From positions 1 to 15,294 of the forward strand of contig CAZYWP010000074.1 in NCBI GenBank assembly GCA_964651495.1: a DNA stretch of 15,294 nucleotides, written 5' to 3'. This DNA comes from CAZNVB01 sp964651495 (GTDB lineage Bacteria > Acidobacteriota > Aminicenantia > Aminicenantales > UBA8522). The position numbers and the translations under genes are program-made. The notes under the pieces were generated by a model. It ran no database searches, was not told the origin of the DNA, and saw nothing but the letters and a program-made list of their open reading frames with translations. Numbering within the stretch: position 1 is the first letter of the stretch; every line of letters starts with the position of its first letter. Positions 9,030 through 15,238 of this stretch are shown here, piece by piece.

Positions 9030-9081
9030 GCTGTCATTTCGATCGGTTTACAGAGAGGCAAGGCCGGCGGCTTGAGCTGGT

Positions 9082-10098
9082 TTATTGAAGGTATGTCTTG
9101 ACGTCGGGAAAGAGCAGGGCTTGGATCTCCGGCTGATTCATGTTCTCTGGTGTCACCAAAGTCTCGCCCGTATCGACCTGGGCGGGGACTTTTTCGCCCC
9201 GCCGGTGAGCGACAATCGTCTTGACGCCGAGATACCCCATATTGAAAGGGTTCTGCAGAACCAGGCCGTGGATCTCTCCCTGGCGAAGGCCATCCACAAG
9301 CTTCTGCGAGCTGTCGAACCCGACAAACTTTACCCGGCCGGCCAGTCCTTTGTCCTGGAGCGCCCGAAGCCCACCGAACGTGGTGGACTCGTTCGGGCAG
9401 AAAATCCCGTCCACGTCGGGGAAGCGGTTGAGCAGGCTTTCCAGTGTCTGATAGGCGGACTCCGTCGTTACGCCGGCGTAGAGGTCCTTGGACAGGAATT
9501 CAATCCCGGGAAATTGTTTTTGCGTTGTCTCATAGAATCCCTGCTCGCGCAGGGTTGAGCTGGCCGAGCCCTCGTGGCAGCGGATGAGAAAGATCCGGCC
9601 CCGGCCGCCCAGGAGTTTTCCCAGGTGTTCGGCGGCCAGGACGCCGCCTTTGTAATTGTCCGTGGCGATGTAGCTTACGTAGTCACTCCCCCTGAGGGGC
9701 GAATCGATGATAACCACAGGAATCCCCTCGCGCCGCGCTTCCTGGACGGGACGGACAAGGGCCTGGTCGTCGAGCGGAGCGAGGATGATACCGTCGACGC
9801 CGCGGGCGATCATGTCCTCGACGACGATGATCTGGCCCTCGCGATCATCCTCTTTATGCGGCCCCTTCCAGATGACTTCGACGCCCAGCTCGCGGCCGGC
9901 CTTGACGGCGCCGGCGTGGATGGCGTTCCAGAACTCATGGGTCATACCCTTGGGAACGACCGCGATCTGGATGCTTTTGGCCTCCTCGGCTTTCCTGGAC
10001 GAACAGGCAGGATTGAACGACAAAGCGGCCAGGCAGCCGGAAACAATCCATAGAGGCCGGAAGAAGTTCCGATTTTTTTTTATCATTCTGTCAGCCAT
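9082..10098 (-). CDS. Sugar ABC-type periplasmic substrate-binding lipoprotein (Peripla_BP_4/RbsB family)
   Basis: This 338-residue protein is predicted to bind a sugar or related small ligand in the periplasm. It has a hydrophobic N-terminal signal and a Cys at residue 32 (FNPACSS). The lipobox is imperfect but lipoprotein export is likely. The mature chain opens IQIAVVPKGMTHEFW and continues with typical type-1 periplasmic-binding-fold motifs: VDGIILAPLDDQALV, IPVVIIDS, YIATDNYKGG, and VKFVGFDSS near the hinge. These match the ribose/xylose-binding group. No permease or ATPase gene is in the window, so it is an orphan here. It may serve a distant transporter or a signalling protein. The start at 10098 (MADRM) lies just after its own promoter; ATG at 10086 (MIKKN) is the alternative. 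The frame extends to 10170, but that part would be inside the promoter. It lies 68 bp downstream of the GH3 gene and converges on pbpC with a 52-bp gap. Confidence 0.88.
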   Translation of the reverse strand: MADRMIKKNRNFFRPLWIVSGCLAALSFNPACSSRKAEEAKSIQIAVVPKGMTHEFWNAIHAGAVKAGRELGVEVIWKGPHKEDDREGQIIVVEDMIARGVDGIILAPLDDQALVRPVQEARREGIPVVIIDSPLRGSDYVSYIATDNYKGGVLAAEHLGKLLGGRGRIFLIRCHEGSASSTLREQGFYETTQKQFPGIEFLSKDLYAGVTTESAYQTLESLLNRFPDVDGIFCPNESTTFGGLRALQDKGLAGRVKFVGFDSSQKLVDGLRQGEIHGLVLQNPFNMGYLGVKTIVAHRRGEKVPAQVDTGETLVTPENMNQPEIQALLFPDVKTYLQ

Positions 10099-10108
10099 AT
10101 TTTGTCCG

Positions 10109-10137
10109 AATCTAACAGAACCCGCCTGGCCTGTCAA
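10109..10137 (-). promoter_or_regulatory. Sigma-70-type promoter of the substrate-binding protein gene
   Basis: On the minus strand TTGACA (10137-10132), a 17-nt spacer and TAGATT (10114-10109) sit between the GH3 stop and the start at 10098. The expected transcription start near 10102 leaves only a few nucleotides before that ATG and there is no Shine-Dalgarno. The message may be leaderless, or may use the ATG at 10086. Confidence 0.65.
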
Positions 10138-10166
10138 ACGGGCGGAATCTAAGGACAAGCGCCGAT

Positions 10167-11930
10167 TCAATAACTCAGCCCGGCGCCGATGGGATAAGTA
10201 TCGCTCACCTTGACGGGGAGCCGTCCCTGGGGCTTGATCTCCCCTCTTAGCAGCCTAATGAAAGAGTCGAAATAGGCCGCCTGATTGCCGAACCAACCCC
10301 GCTCTCCATAGCCGACAAGAAAGGCAGGCACATTCCCGATTTTCCGGAGGAGGTGGGGGTTGCCGTATGACATGGCGATCACGGCCTTGGGCTTGGCCGC
10401 GATGACCCTGTCGATCAAGGCGAGATCGCTATCGCGGAGGGGAGCCGCATCGCCGAGCCGGTTGCGTGGGACGAATAAGGACAGGACAACGAGGTCGGCG
10501 CCGGCCGCCGCCTGCCGGGCCTTTTCGTAAACCGCAGGGTCGAGGTCGGGACGAAGCGAAAAATTTTGAATTCCCGGAAAAGCCGCCGCCAGCTTGGCCC
10601 CGAGCGCAGCTGGTGAAGGATCGGCCTCCCCTTTCTGAAGGCTGATGTTGACGATCTTGCCCGCTTTATTCACGTCAACGGGCAGGACGCCGTTGTTTTT
10701 CAGCAGGGTCAAGGACCGGTCGGCCACTTTCTGAACGACCGCCAGATGTTCCGGCGTTCCGACCAGGGAACTCAGGCGGGCTTCGTCCACGAAGCGATTC
10801 CGATGCAGGTTTAGCCGCGCCTTCCAGGACAGGAGCCGGCGCACGGATTGGTCGATCCGCGCTTCGCTGATGCGGCCGGACTTGACGGCTTCGACCAGGC
10901 CCCGGATCGTCGCTTCGACATCCTTCGGTTTTAGGATGATATCATGGCCGGCCTCAACCGCCTTTAGGGCGACCTCAACGGGCCCGAATCTTTTAATGAC
11001 GTGGTCGTACCACAGATCGTCCGTGGTCAAGATTCCCTTGAACCCGAGCCGGTCGCGCACCCAATCTGTCGCCAGCTTCCTCTCCACGCTTGCCGGCAGC
11101 TCCGAACCGTCCGTGACCGACGGAACGGCGATGTGCTCGGTCATGATAAAGGCAACCCCGGCATCGACAGCGTGTTTGAAAGCGCGGGAGTCCTGCGCCT
11201 CAAAGGCTTCCGCCGGTTTATTGATCCAGCTGAAATCGGGCAACCCGGGCAGGCGCTCCACGTCGCCGCGCCCGGGGAAATGTTTGGCCGTCGTCAACAT
11301 GCCGTTGTCCCTGTAACCCCGGACATAGGCCCTGACCAGGCGACCCAGGAGGTCCAGGTCGCCGCCGAAGGAACGGACGCTTTCTGCCGGATTCTCCGGC
11401 CGGACGCTGATGTCAACCGCCGGCGAATAAGTCAGGTGGATCCCCATGGCCCGGCCCTCGATGGCCCCAATTTTCGCCGCTTCGTACATCAGCTCCTCCG
11501 AGCCGACCGCAGCGAAGGCCATGTTCGCCGGGAACTCGCTCGCGCCGCTGACCTGCTGACCCGGGCCGCCCTCGAAATCGGCCGCCATCAGGATGGGCAG
11601 CTCCGCCTCTTTCTGGAGGCGGTTGAGCAGGTGAGCCACATCACGCGGCGTGCCTCCGTAGAGAACGAACATGCCCACGCCGTAATCGCGCGCCAGCCGG
11701 ATCCACTGTTGCAGCCTCGGGTCGGATTCGGCGATATAACCGCCCGCGATTTCGGCGCAGATCATCTGCCCGATCTTCCGCTCCAGCGTCAACCCGGCCA
11801 GCGTTTTTTCGGCCCACTGCTCGGCCTCGTCAGGAGGCGCGCTGAGCTGGGTTTGTCCAAGAAAGACCATGGCCAGCACACCAAATAGGGCAAAGCCAGG
11901 GTAGATGAGATTTCGCCGGCAGCCGTTCAT
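10167..11930 (-). CDS. Secreted glycoside hydrolase family 3 protein, NagZ/YbbD-like but with altered catalytic loop
   Basis: This 587-residue protein has an N-terminal hydrophobic signal (about 9-30, cleavage near LSA). The GH3 TIM barrel (about 40-370) shows ADFEGG (117-122), RSFGGD (186-191), AKHFPGRG (215-222), IMTEH (262-266) and the nucleophile region TTDDLWYD (Asp304 by analogy with NagZ). A C-terminal GH3-type alpha/beta domain follows (about 400-587), as in the two-domain Bacillus enzyme. Overall similarity suggests beta-N-acetylhexosaminidase or another exo-glycosidase acting in the periplasm or outside. However, the NagZ Asp-Ser-His catalytic loop after KHFPGHG is absent, and the Arg normally following the DxEGG motif is replaced by Gln. 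The substrate is therefore uncertain. The start at 11930 is fixed by GGAGGTG 3 nt upstream. It is divergent from the M24 peptidase gene and followed by the sugar-binding protein gene, which suggests linked saccharide use. Confidence 0.85.
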   Translation of the reverse strand: MNGCRRNLIYPGFALFGVLAMVFLGQTQLSAPPDEAEQWAEKTLAGLTLERKIGQMICAEIAGGYIAESDPRLQQWIRLARDYGVGMFVLYGGTPRDVAHLLNRLQKEAELPILMAADFEGGPGQQVSGASEFPANMAFAAVGSEELMYEAAKIGAIEGRAMGIHLTYSPAVDISVRPENPAESVRSFGGDLDLLGRLVRAYVRGYRDNGMLTTAKHFPGRGDVERLPGLPDFSWINKPAEAFEAQDSRAFKHAVDAGVAFIMTEHIAVPSVTDGSELPASVERKLATDWVRDRLGFKGILTTDDLWYDHVIKRFGPVEVALKAVEAGHDIILKPKDVEATIRGLVEAVKSGRISEARIDQSVRRLLSWKARLNLHRNRFVDEARLSSLVGTPEHLAVVQKVADRSLTLLKNNGVLPVDVNKAGKIVNISLQKGEADPSPAALGAKLAAAFPGIQNFSLRPDLDPAVYEKARQAAAGADLVVLSLFVPRNRLGDAAPLRDSDLALIDRVIAAKPKAVIAMSYGNPHLLRKIGNVPAFLVGYGERGWFGNQAAYFDSFIRLLRGEIKPQGRLPVKVSDTYPIGAGLSY

Positions 11931-11933
11931 TGA

Positions 11934-11940
11934 CACCTCC
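11934..11940 (-). promoter_or_regulatory. Ribosome binding site fixing the GH3 start
   Basis: GGAGGTG on the minus strand ends 3 nt before the ATG at 11930. The in-frame extension to 12005 would include the promoter and lacks such a site, so 11930 is the start. Confidence 0.75.
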
Positions 11941-11956
11941 GTGATGCAAGTACAAA

Positions 11957-11986
11957 TGCTTACCACTCCGGGCGACTTCCTGTCAA
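11957..11986 (-). promoter_or_regulatory. Sigma-70-type promoter of the GH3 gene
   Basis: TTGACA (11986-11981), an 18-nt spacer and TAAGCA (11962-11957) on the minus strand give a predicted start near 11950 and a leader of about 20 nt. The -10 box is weaker than at the other promoters in the window. Confidence 0.5.
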
Positions 11987-11992
11987 CCGTCC

Positions 11993-12006
11993 ATTGGGAT
12001 CTCAAT
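11993..12006. promoter_or_regulatory. 14-bp imperfect palindrome between divergent GH3 and M24 promoters
   Basis: ATTGGGATCTCAAT is palindromic apart from one G/T pair. It sits 7 bp upstream of the GH3 -35 box and about 50 bp upstream of the M24 -35 box, a plausible operator position. A single short palindrome can arise by chance. Confidence 0.25.
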
Positions 12007-12057
12007 CAGGTGACCGCTCTGAGAATCGCCGCGCCGGATCTCTCGGCCGAAAAATCA

Positions 12058-12087
12058 TTGACATCTATTCGTCGCCGGTGGTATGAA
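12058..12087 (+). promoter_or_regulatory. Sigma-70-type promoter of the M24 peptidase gene
   Basis: TTGACA (12058-12063) is followed after 18 nt by TATGAA (12082-12087), or after 17 nt by GTATGA. The predicted start near 12094 gives a leader of about 22 nt carrying GGAGGG at 12105-12110 before the ATG at 12116. The first 14 bases, TTGACATCTATTCG, match the macroglobulin promoter at 13 positions. Confidence 0.55.
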
Positions 12088-12115
12088 ATCTTAAAACGAG
12101 TCACGGAGGGCCGTC

Positions 12116-13471
12116 ATGATGAACAAAAATATTTCGGCCGGAATCCTCTGCGGCTTTCTGCTGTCTGCAGGATTGTCCGCCGTCCCTTCAGGACAAAAAT
12201 TTCCCGCCGTCCTGAGCATCAGGGATCGGGCCTCCCTTGTTTATCAAATCACCCAGAAGCGGCTTGACTTGCTCCTGCCCAGCATGCTGCGCGAAACCGG
12301 GTTCGACATGTGGATCATCAGCTGCAACGAGGACAACCCGGATCCCATTTTCGAGACGATGATGCCCTACGAGAACTGGAATCCGATCACCCAGATCCTT
12401 GTCTTCTTTGACCGGGGCCCCGAAAAAGGCATCGAACGCCTCAACATTTCGCGCACCGACACTCAGGGTCTCTTCAAGAACGTCTGGGATGCAGGGGCCT
12501 GGGATACGAATAAGAAGGAAAGCCAATGGGATTGCCTGGGAAGGATCGTGCGCGAGCGCGACCCGAAAAGGATCGGCATCAATGAAGGAGAGGTTCAATG
12601 GGCGGCCGGCGGCCTGACCGTTGTCCTGAAAAAAAAGCTAGCAGAGGCCATCGGCCCCACTTACGCCGCGCGGCTCCAGTCGGCCGAGCCGCTGGCGACG
12701 CTGTGGTCGGAGACTCTCCTCGACGAGGAGATTGACCTGATGGAACATGCCGCCGCTCTTTCCCGCGTCATCATCGCGGAGATGTTCTCCAATCGAGTCG
12801 TAACGGTGGGTTTTACCACGACCGATGACCTCCGCTACTATTACTGGCAGAGAGTGGCCGACCTGGGGCTCAAGATCTCGTTCAGCCCGTTTATCAGCAT
12901 CCGCGGCCGCCATCCCCGGGACGTCGAAAAGTACGGCAAAGACGACAAGGTCATCCGGCCGGGCGACCTCGTCCACTGCGATGTCGGCCTGAAATACATG
13001 CGCTACAACTCGGATCACCAGGAAATGGCCTACGTGCTGAAGCAGGACGAGACCGACGTTCCGGAGACGTTCCGCAGGATGATGGCCGAGGCGAACAGGC
13101 TCCAGGACGTCTACTGCGGCGAGTTCAAGGCCGGCCTCACGGGTAACGAGATGCTGGGCAACATGCTCAGGAAGGCCGGCGCGCTCGGCATTCCCAAGCC
13201 CCGCATTTACTCTCATTCGCTGGGTTATTTCTTGCACGAACCGGGTCCTTTGATCGGACTCCCCTGGGAACAGGTTAATAATCCGGGGCGGGGCGACGTG
13301 AAACTCGTCCCCAACAGCTGCTTTACCGCCGAGATGAGCGTCACCCTGCCCGTGCCGGAATGGGGGGAAGGGAAGGAATTCCGCTTGCCGCTCGAGGAGG
13401 ACGTCGTCTTTACGGGAAGCGCCGTTTATTTTTTAGACGGCCGCCAGACCAAATTCCACCTGATCAAGTAA
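12116..13471 (+). CDS. Secreted M24-family metallopeptidase (Xaa-Pro aminopeptidase-like)
   Basis: This 451-residue protein has a Sec signal peptide (about 1-27, hydrophobic core ILCGFLLSAGL), so it should act in the periplasm or outside. It has the two-domain layout of aminopeptidase P: a creatinase-like N-terminal domain (about 35-195) and a pita-bread catalytic domain (about 200-451). The five dinuclear-metal ligands can be placed as Asp289 (HCDVG), Asp300 (NSDHQ), His367 (YSHSLG), Glu406 (TAEMSV) and Glu428 (LEEDV). A second conserved His374 lies in FLHEPGP. The likely reaction is release of an N-terminal residue before proline, supporting peptide use; specificity cannot be read from sequence. 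The start is the first of two tandem ATGs with GGAGGG 5 nt upstream. It is divergent from the GH3 gene, and its 3' end converges on the zinc peptidase gene with 25 bp between. Confidence 0.9.
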   Translation: MMNKNISAGILCGFLLSAGLSAVPSGQKFPAVLSIRDRASLVYQITQKRLDLLLPSMLRETGFDMWIISCNEDNPDPIFETMMPYENWNPITQILVFFDRGPEKGIERLNISRTDTQGLFKNVWDAGAWDTNKKESQWDCLGRIVRERDPKRIGINEGEVQWAAGGLTVVLKKKLAEAIGPTYAARLQSAEPLATLWSETLLDEEIDLMEHAAALSRVIIAEMFSNRVVTVGFTTTDDLRYYYWQRVADLGLKISFSPFISIRGRHPRDVEKYGKDDKVIRPGDLVHCDVGLKYMRYNSDHQEMAYVLKQDETDVPETFRRMMAEANRLQDVYCGEFKAGLTGNEMLGNMLRKAGALGIPKPRIYSHSLGYFLHEPGPLIGLPWEQVNNPGRGDVKLVPNSCFTAEMSVTLPVPEWGEGKEFRLPLEEDVVFTGSAVYFLDGRQTKFHLIK

Positions 13472-13496
13472 AGAGCTCCGCGGCCTCCGGTTCAGA

Positions 13497-14351
13497 TTAC
13501 GGATCGTCCGCCGTGAACGTGTCGCCCTGGGAGAGATCGCCGGTCTTGAAACCCTTGAGGAACCAGCTGACCCGTTGTTCCGATGTTCCGTGAGTGAACG
13601 AATCCGGAACCACATAGCCCTGGGTCATGCGCTGGATCCGGTCATCGCCCACCGCTCCCGCCGCGTTGATGCCCTCCTCGACATCCCCTTCTTCAAGGAT
13701 GTTCTGCATCCGCTGGGCGTGGTGAGCCCAAACGCCCGCCAGGAAATCCGCTTGCAGCTCGAGACGGACCGACAGTTGATTGAACTCACGCTCGCTCATC
13801 TGACTCCGCTGCGACATGACTTTCTCCATGATCCCTAATTGATTTTGAACATGGTGGCCGACTTCGTGGGCGATGACATAGGCCATGGCAAAGTCGCCCG
13901 GCGCATTCAGGCGCTGCTGCATCTCCGCGAAGAACCCGAGATCGATATACACCTTCCCATCCGCGGGGCAATAGAACGGACCGGACGCGGACTGGGCCGT
14001 GCCGCATCCCGAACTCGTCAGGTCGGTGAATAAAACCAACGTGGGCTCCAGGTAGGTTTTCCCTTGCTGGTTAAATAACGTGTTCCAGACGTCTTCGGTA
14101 TCGGCCAGAATGACAGAGACGAACTTCCCCGCTTCCTGTTCTTCGGCGGTCAGCGGACGGCTCTCCGCCGGCGAGTCCGTCTGGGTCGAAAGCTGAAGAT
14201 CCGAGACCCCATCCCCGAGATTCCCTCCCAGAAGGAGGTAGAGGATAACCACCACGAGGCCCCCAAGCCCGCCGCCCACGGCGAGTTTTCTGCCGGTTAG
14301 GCCCCGCCGGTCTTCGACGTTGGAGCTCTGTCTTCGATTCAGCCAGCGCAT
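13497..14351 (-). CDS. ypfJ: Neutral zinc metallopeptidase, YpfJ-like membrane-anchored protein
   Basis: This 284-residue protein belongs to the 'neutral zinc metallopeptidase' family (Pfam Zn_peptidase). It has a short basic N-terminus, a single transmembrane helix at about 25-42 and an acidic linker, then the family domain. The domain carries CGTA (Cys116), FYCPADGKVYIDLGFF (Cys128, a possible disulfide partner) and the zinc motif HEVGHH (His162, Glu163, His166). Downstream LQADFLAGVWAHH probably supplies the third zinc ligand region, and YVVPDSFTHGTSEQR is the typical C-terminal signature. The catalytic domain should face the periplasm. The physiological substrate of this family is not known to me. 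The start has AAGGAGG (14364-14358) 6 nt upstream. It converges with the M24 gene and diverges from the small basic-protein gene. Confidence 0.92.
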   Translation of the reverse strand: MRWLNRRQSSNVEDRRGLTGRKLAVGGGLGGLVVVILYLLLGGNLGDGVSDLQLSTQTDSPAESRPLTAEEQEAGKFVSVILADTEDVWNTLFNQQGKTYLEPTLVLFTDLTSSGCGTAQSASGPFYCPADGKVYIDLGFFAEMQQRLNAPGDFAMAYVIAHEVGHHVQNQLGIMEKVMSQRSQMSEREFNQLSVRLELQADFLAGVWAHHAQRMQNILEEGDVEEGINAAGAVGDDRIQRMTQGYVVPDSFTHGTSEQRVSWFLKGFKTGDLSQGDTFTADDP

Positions 14352-14444
14352 CTTGTTCCTCCTTCAAGGGATGATCGAAAAGGGCCTTTGTCCGAGTTGG
14401 CCCCAAAAAGATCCCAAAAACCTCCCCGGACAATCCCGAAGCGA

Positions 14445-14473
14445 ATATTAGCAGCCCCCATTCGGCCTGTCAA
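14445..14473 (-). promoter_or_regulatory. Sigma-70-type promoter of the zinc metallopeptidase gene
   Basis: TTGACA (14473-14468), a 17-nt spacer and TAATAT (14450-14445) on the minus strand are close to perfect. The predicted start near 14438 gives a leader of about 87 nt. It begins TTGACAGGCC, the same ten bases as the substrate-binding-protein promoter. Confidence 0.75.
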
Positions 14474-14490
14474 GAAACACGGGATTCTTG
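14471..14490. promoter_or_regulatory. Inverted repeat CAAGAA-N8-TTCTTG between two divergent promoters
   Basis: A perfect 6-bp dyad with an 8-bp centre overlaps the -35 box of the minus-strand zinc peptidase promoter. It lies 16 bp upstream of the -35 of the plus-strand small-gene promoter, a classic operator position. No regulator can be assigned. Confidence 0.35.
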
Positions 14491-14506
14491 CGGACAAAGA
14501 ACGGCG

Positions 14507-14535
14507 TTGACCTTGGTTTACTTTTTTGAGATAAT
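14507..14535 (+). promoter_or_regulatory. Sigma-70-type promoter of the small basic protein-kbp operon
   Basis: TTGACC (14507-14512), a 17-nt spacer and GATAAT (14530-14535) give a predicted start near 14542. The leader would be about 56 nt, containing the second of two tandem 10-mers and a GC-rich hairpin. Confidence 0.6.
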
Positions 14536-14539
14536 TGGG

Positions 14540-14559
14540 TTATCCAATCTTATCCAGTC
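14540..14559 (+). repeat. Tandem 10-bp repeat TTATCCARTC at the transcription start
   Basis: Two adjacent copies, TTATCCAATC and TTATCCAGTC, differ at one base and lie on the same face of the helix. They sit at or just after the predicted start, where a bound protein would block initiation. They could be a regulator site or chance. Confidence 0.45.
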
Positions 14560-14579
14560 CGGCGGAAGAATACCGCCGG
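14559..14579 (+). promoter_or_regulatory. GC-rich stem-loop in the leader of the small basic-protein gene
   Basis: CCGGCGG and CCGCCGG form a perfect 7-bp stem with the loop AAGAATA. The hairpin is followed by A-rich sequence and then GGAG (14588-14591) and the ATG at 14598. There is no T tract after it, so it is not an intrinsic terminator for this strand. A role in mRNA stability or in keeping the ribosome site open is possible. Confidence 0.5.
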
Positions 14580-14597
14580 CAAAAAAAGGAGAAAAAA

Positions 14598-14741
14598 ATG
14601 AAAAGAACGACGCACCGGAGTGTCAAGGGCAAGAAGCTGTATGCTGTCCGGGACGCCAAGGGCCGTTTTAAGGACATCCAGACCTACGAACGCGCCCATC
14701 GCATGGACCTCAAAAAGAAAAGCAAGAAAGAAGCGAAATAA
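14598..14741 (+). CDS. Small Lys/Arg-rich conserved-type protein, function unknown
   Basis: A 47-residue, strongly basic protein begins MKRTTHRSVKGKKLYAVRD, followed by a segment with RFKDIQTYERAH and a lysine-rich tail (KKKSKKEAK). It has no hydrophobic segment, so it should be cytoplasmic. I believe I have seen similar short 'KGKKLYAVRD..G.FKDIQTY.RAH' proteins annotated as hypothetical in several phyla, but I cannot name a family. The charge suggests RNA or DNA contact; this is inference only. The start has GGAG at 14588-14591 six nt upstream. Longer in-frame starts (from 14535) would fall in the promoter and hairpin. It is 45 bp upstream of the BON-LysM gene and probably co-transcribed with it. 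Confidence 0.75.
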   Translation: MKRTTHRSVKGKKLYAVRDAKGRFKDIQTYERAHRMDLKKKSKKEAK

Positions 14742-14786
14742 CAAAGGACGTCAGAGCTGGGCGGGGATCCAGGGGAGGTAATAGAG

Positions 14787-15221
14787 ATGGGAATTTTTGG
14801 CAAGTCTTTCGATCAGAAAGTCCAGGAGGCTGTGGCCGCCATCGGGAAGATGGGTCTCGGCATCCGCGACCTGCGGGCCAAGGCTGAAGGGAAGGTCGTG
14901 ACTCTTGAAGGACAGGCCGATAGCCTGGATATCAAAGGCCGGGTCATGGCCGAATTCAACAAAATGGTGAACACGGAAAATACGGTGAATAAAATTCAGG
15001 TTCAGCAATCTCCGGCCGTGCAGCCCGGGCCGGCCCTGACACCCCAGAAAACGCCGGAGGAAACGATCTACGAGGTGCAAAAAGGGGATACACTCAGCGC
15101 TCTGGCCCAGCGCTTTTACGGGAAAGCAAGTCTCTACATGAAGATTTTCGAGGCCAACCGGGATATTCTGAACAATCCCGACCTCATCAAGATCGGCCAG
15201 AAGCTGAGAATCCCGAAATAG
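14787..15221 (+). CDS. kbp: BON and LysM domain protein, Kbp/YgaU-like
   Basis: This 144-residue protein has no signal peptide. An N-terminal BON domain (about 8-72) includes GKVVTLEGQADSLDIKGRV, and a Pro/Gln-rich linker (about 73-92) follows. The C-terminal LysM domain (about 95-143) has YEVQKGDTLSALAQRFYG and IKIGQKLRIP. Length and architecture match E. coli Kbp (YgaU, about 149 residues), a cytoplasmic potassium-binding protein. A potassium-sensing role is therefore plausible by homology, though cation ligands cannot be judged here. The start has GGGGAGG at 14772-14778, 8 nt upstream. It is the second gene after the small basic protein and converges with a truncated minus-strand gene. Confidence 0.92.
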   Translation: MGIFGKSFDQKVQEAVAAIGKMGLGIRDLRAKAEGKVVTLEGQADSLDIKGRVMAEFNKMVNTENTVNKIQVQQSPAVQPGPALTPQKTPEETIYEVQKGDTLSALAQRFYGKASLYMKIFEANRDILNNPDLIKIGQKLRIPK

Positions 15222-15238
15222 TAAAGAGACGTCCGGCG

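Noticed and set aside
9030..9081. Possible bidirectional terminator between pbpC and the substrate-binding gene
   Set aside because: The only hairpin (CAAG...CTTG around 9059-9074) is short, needs a bulge and lacks a clear T tract.
11001..11888. Plus-strand frame of 295 codons opposite the GH3 gene
   Set aside because: It is the antisense shadow of the GH3 gene, with no motif and no start signal.
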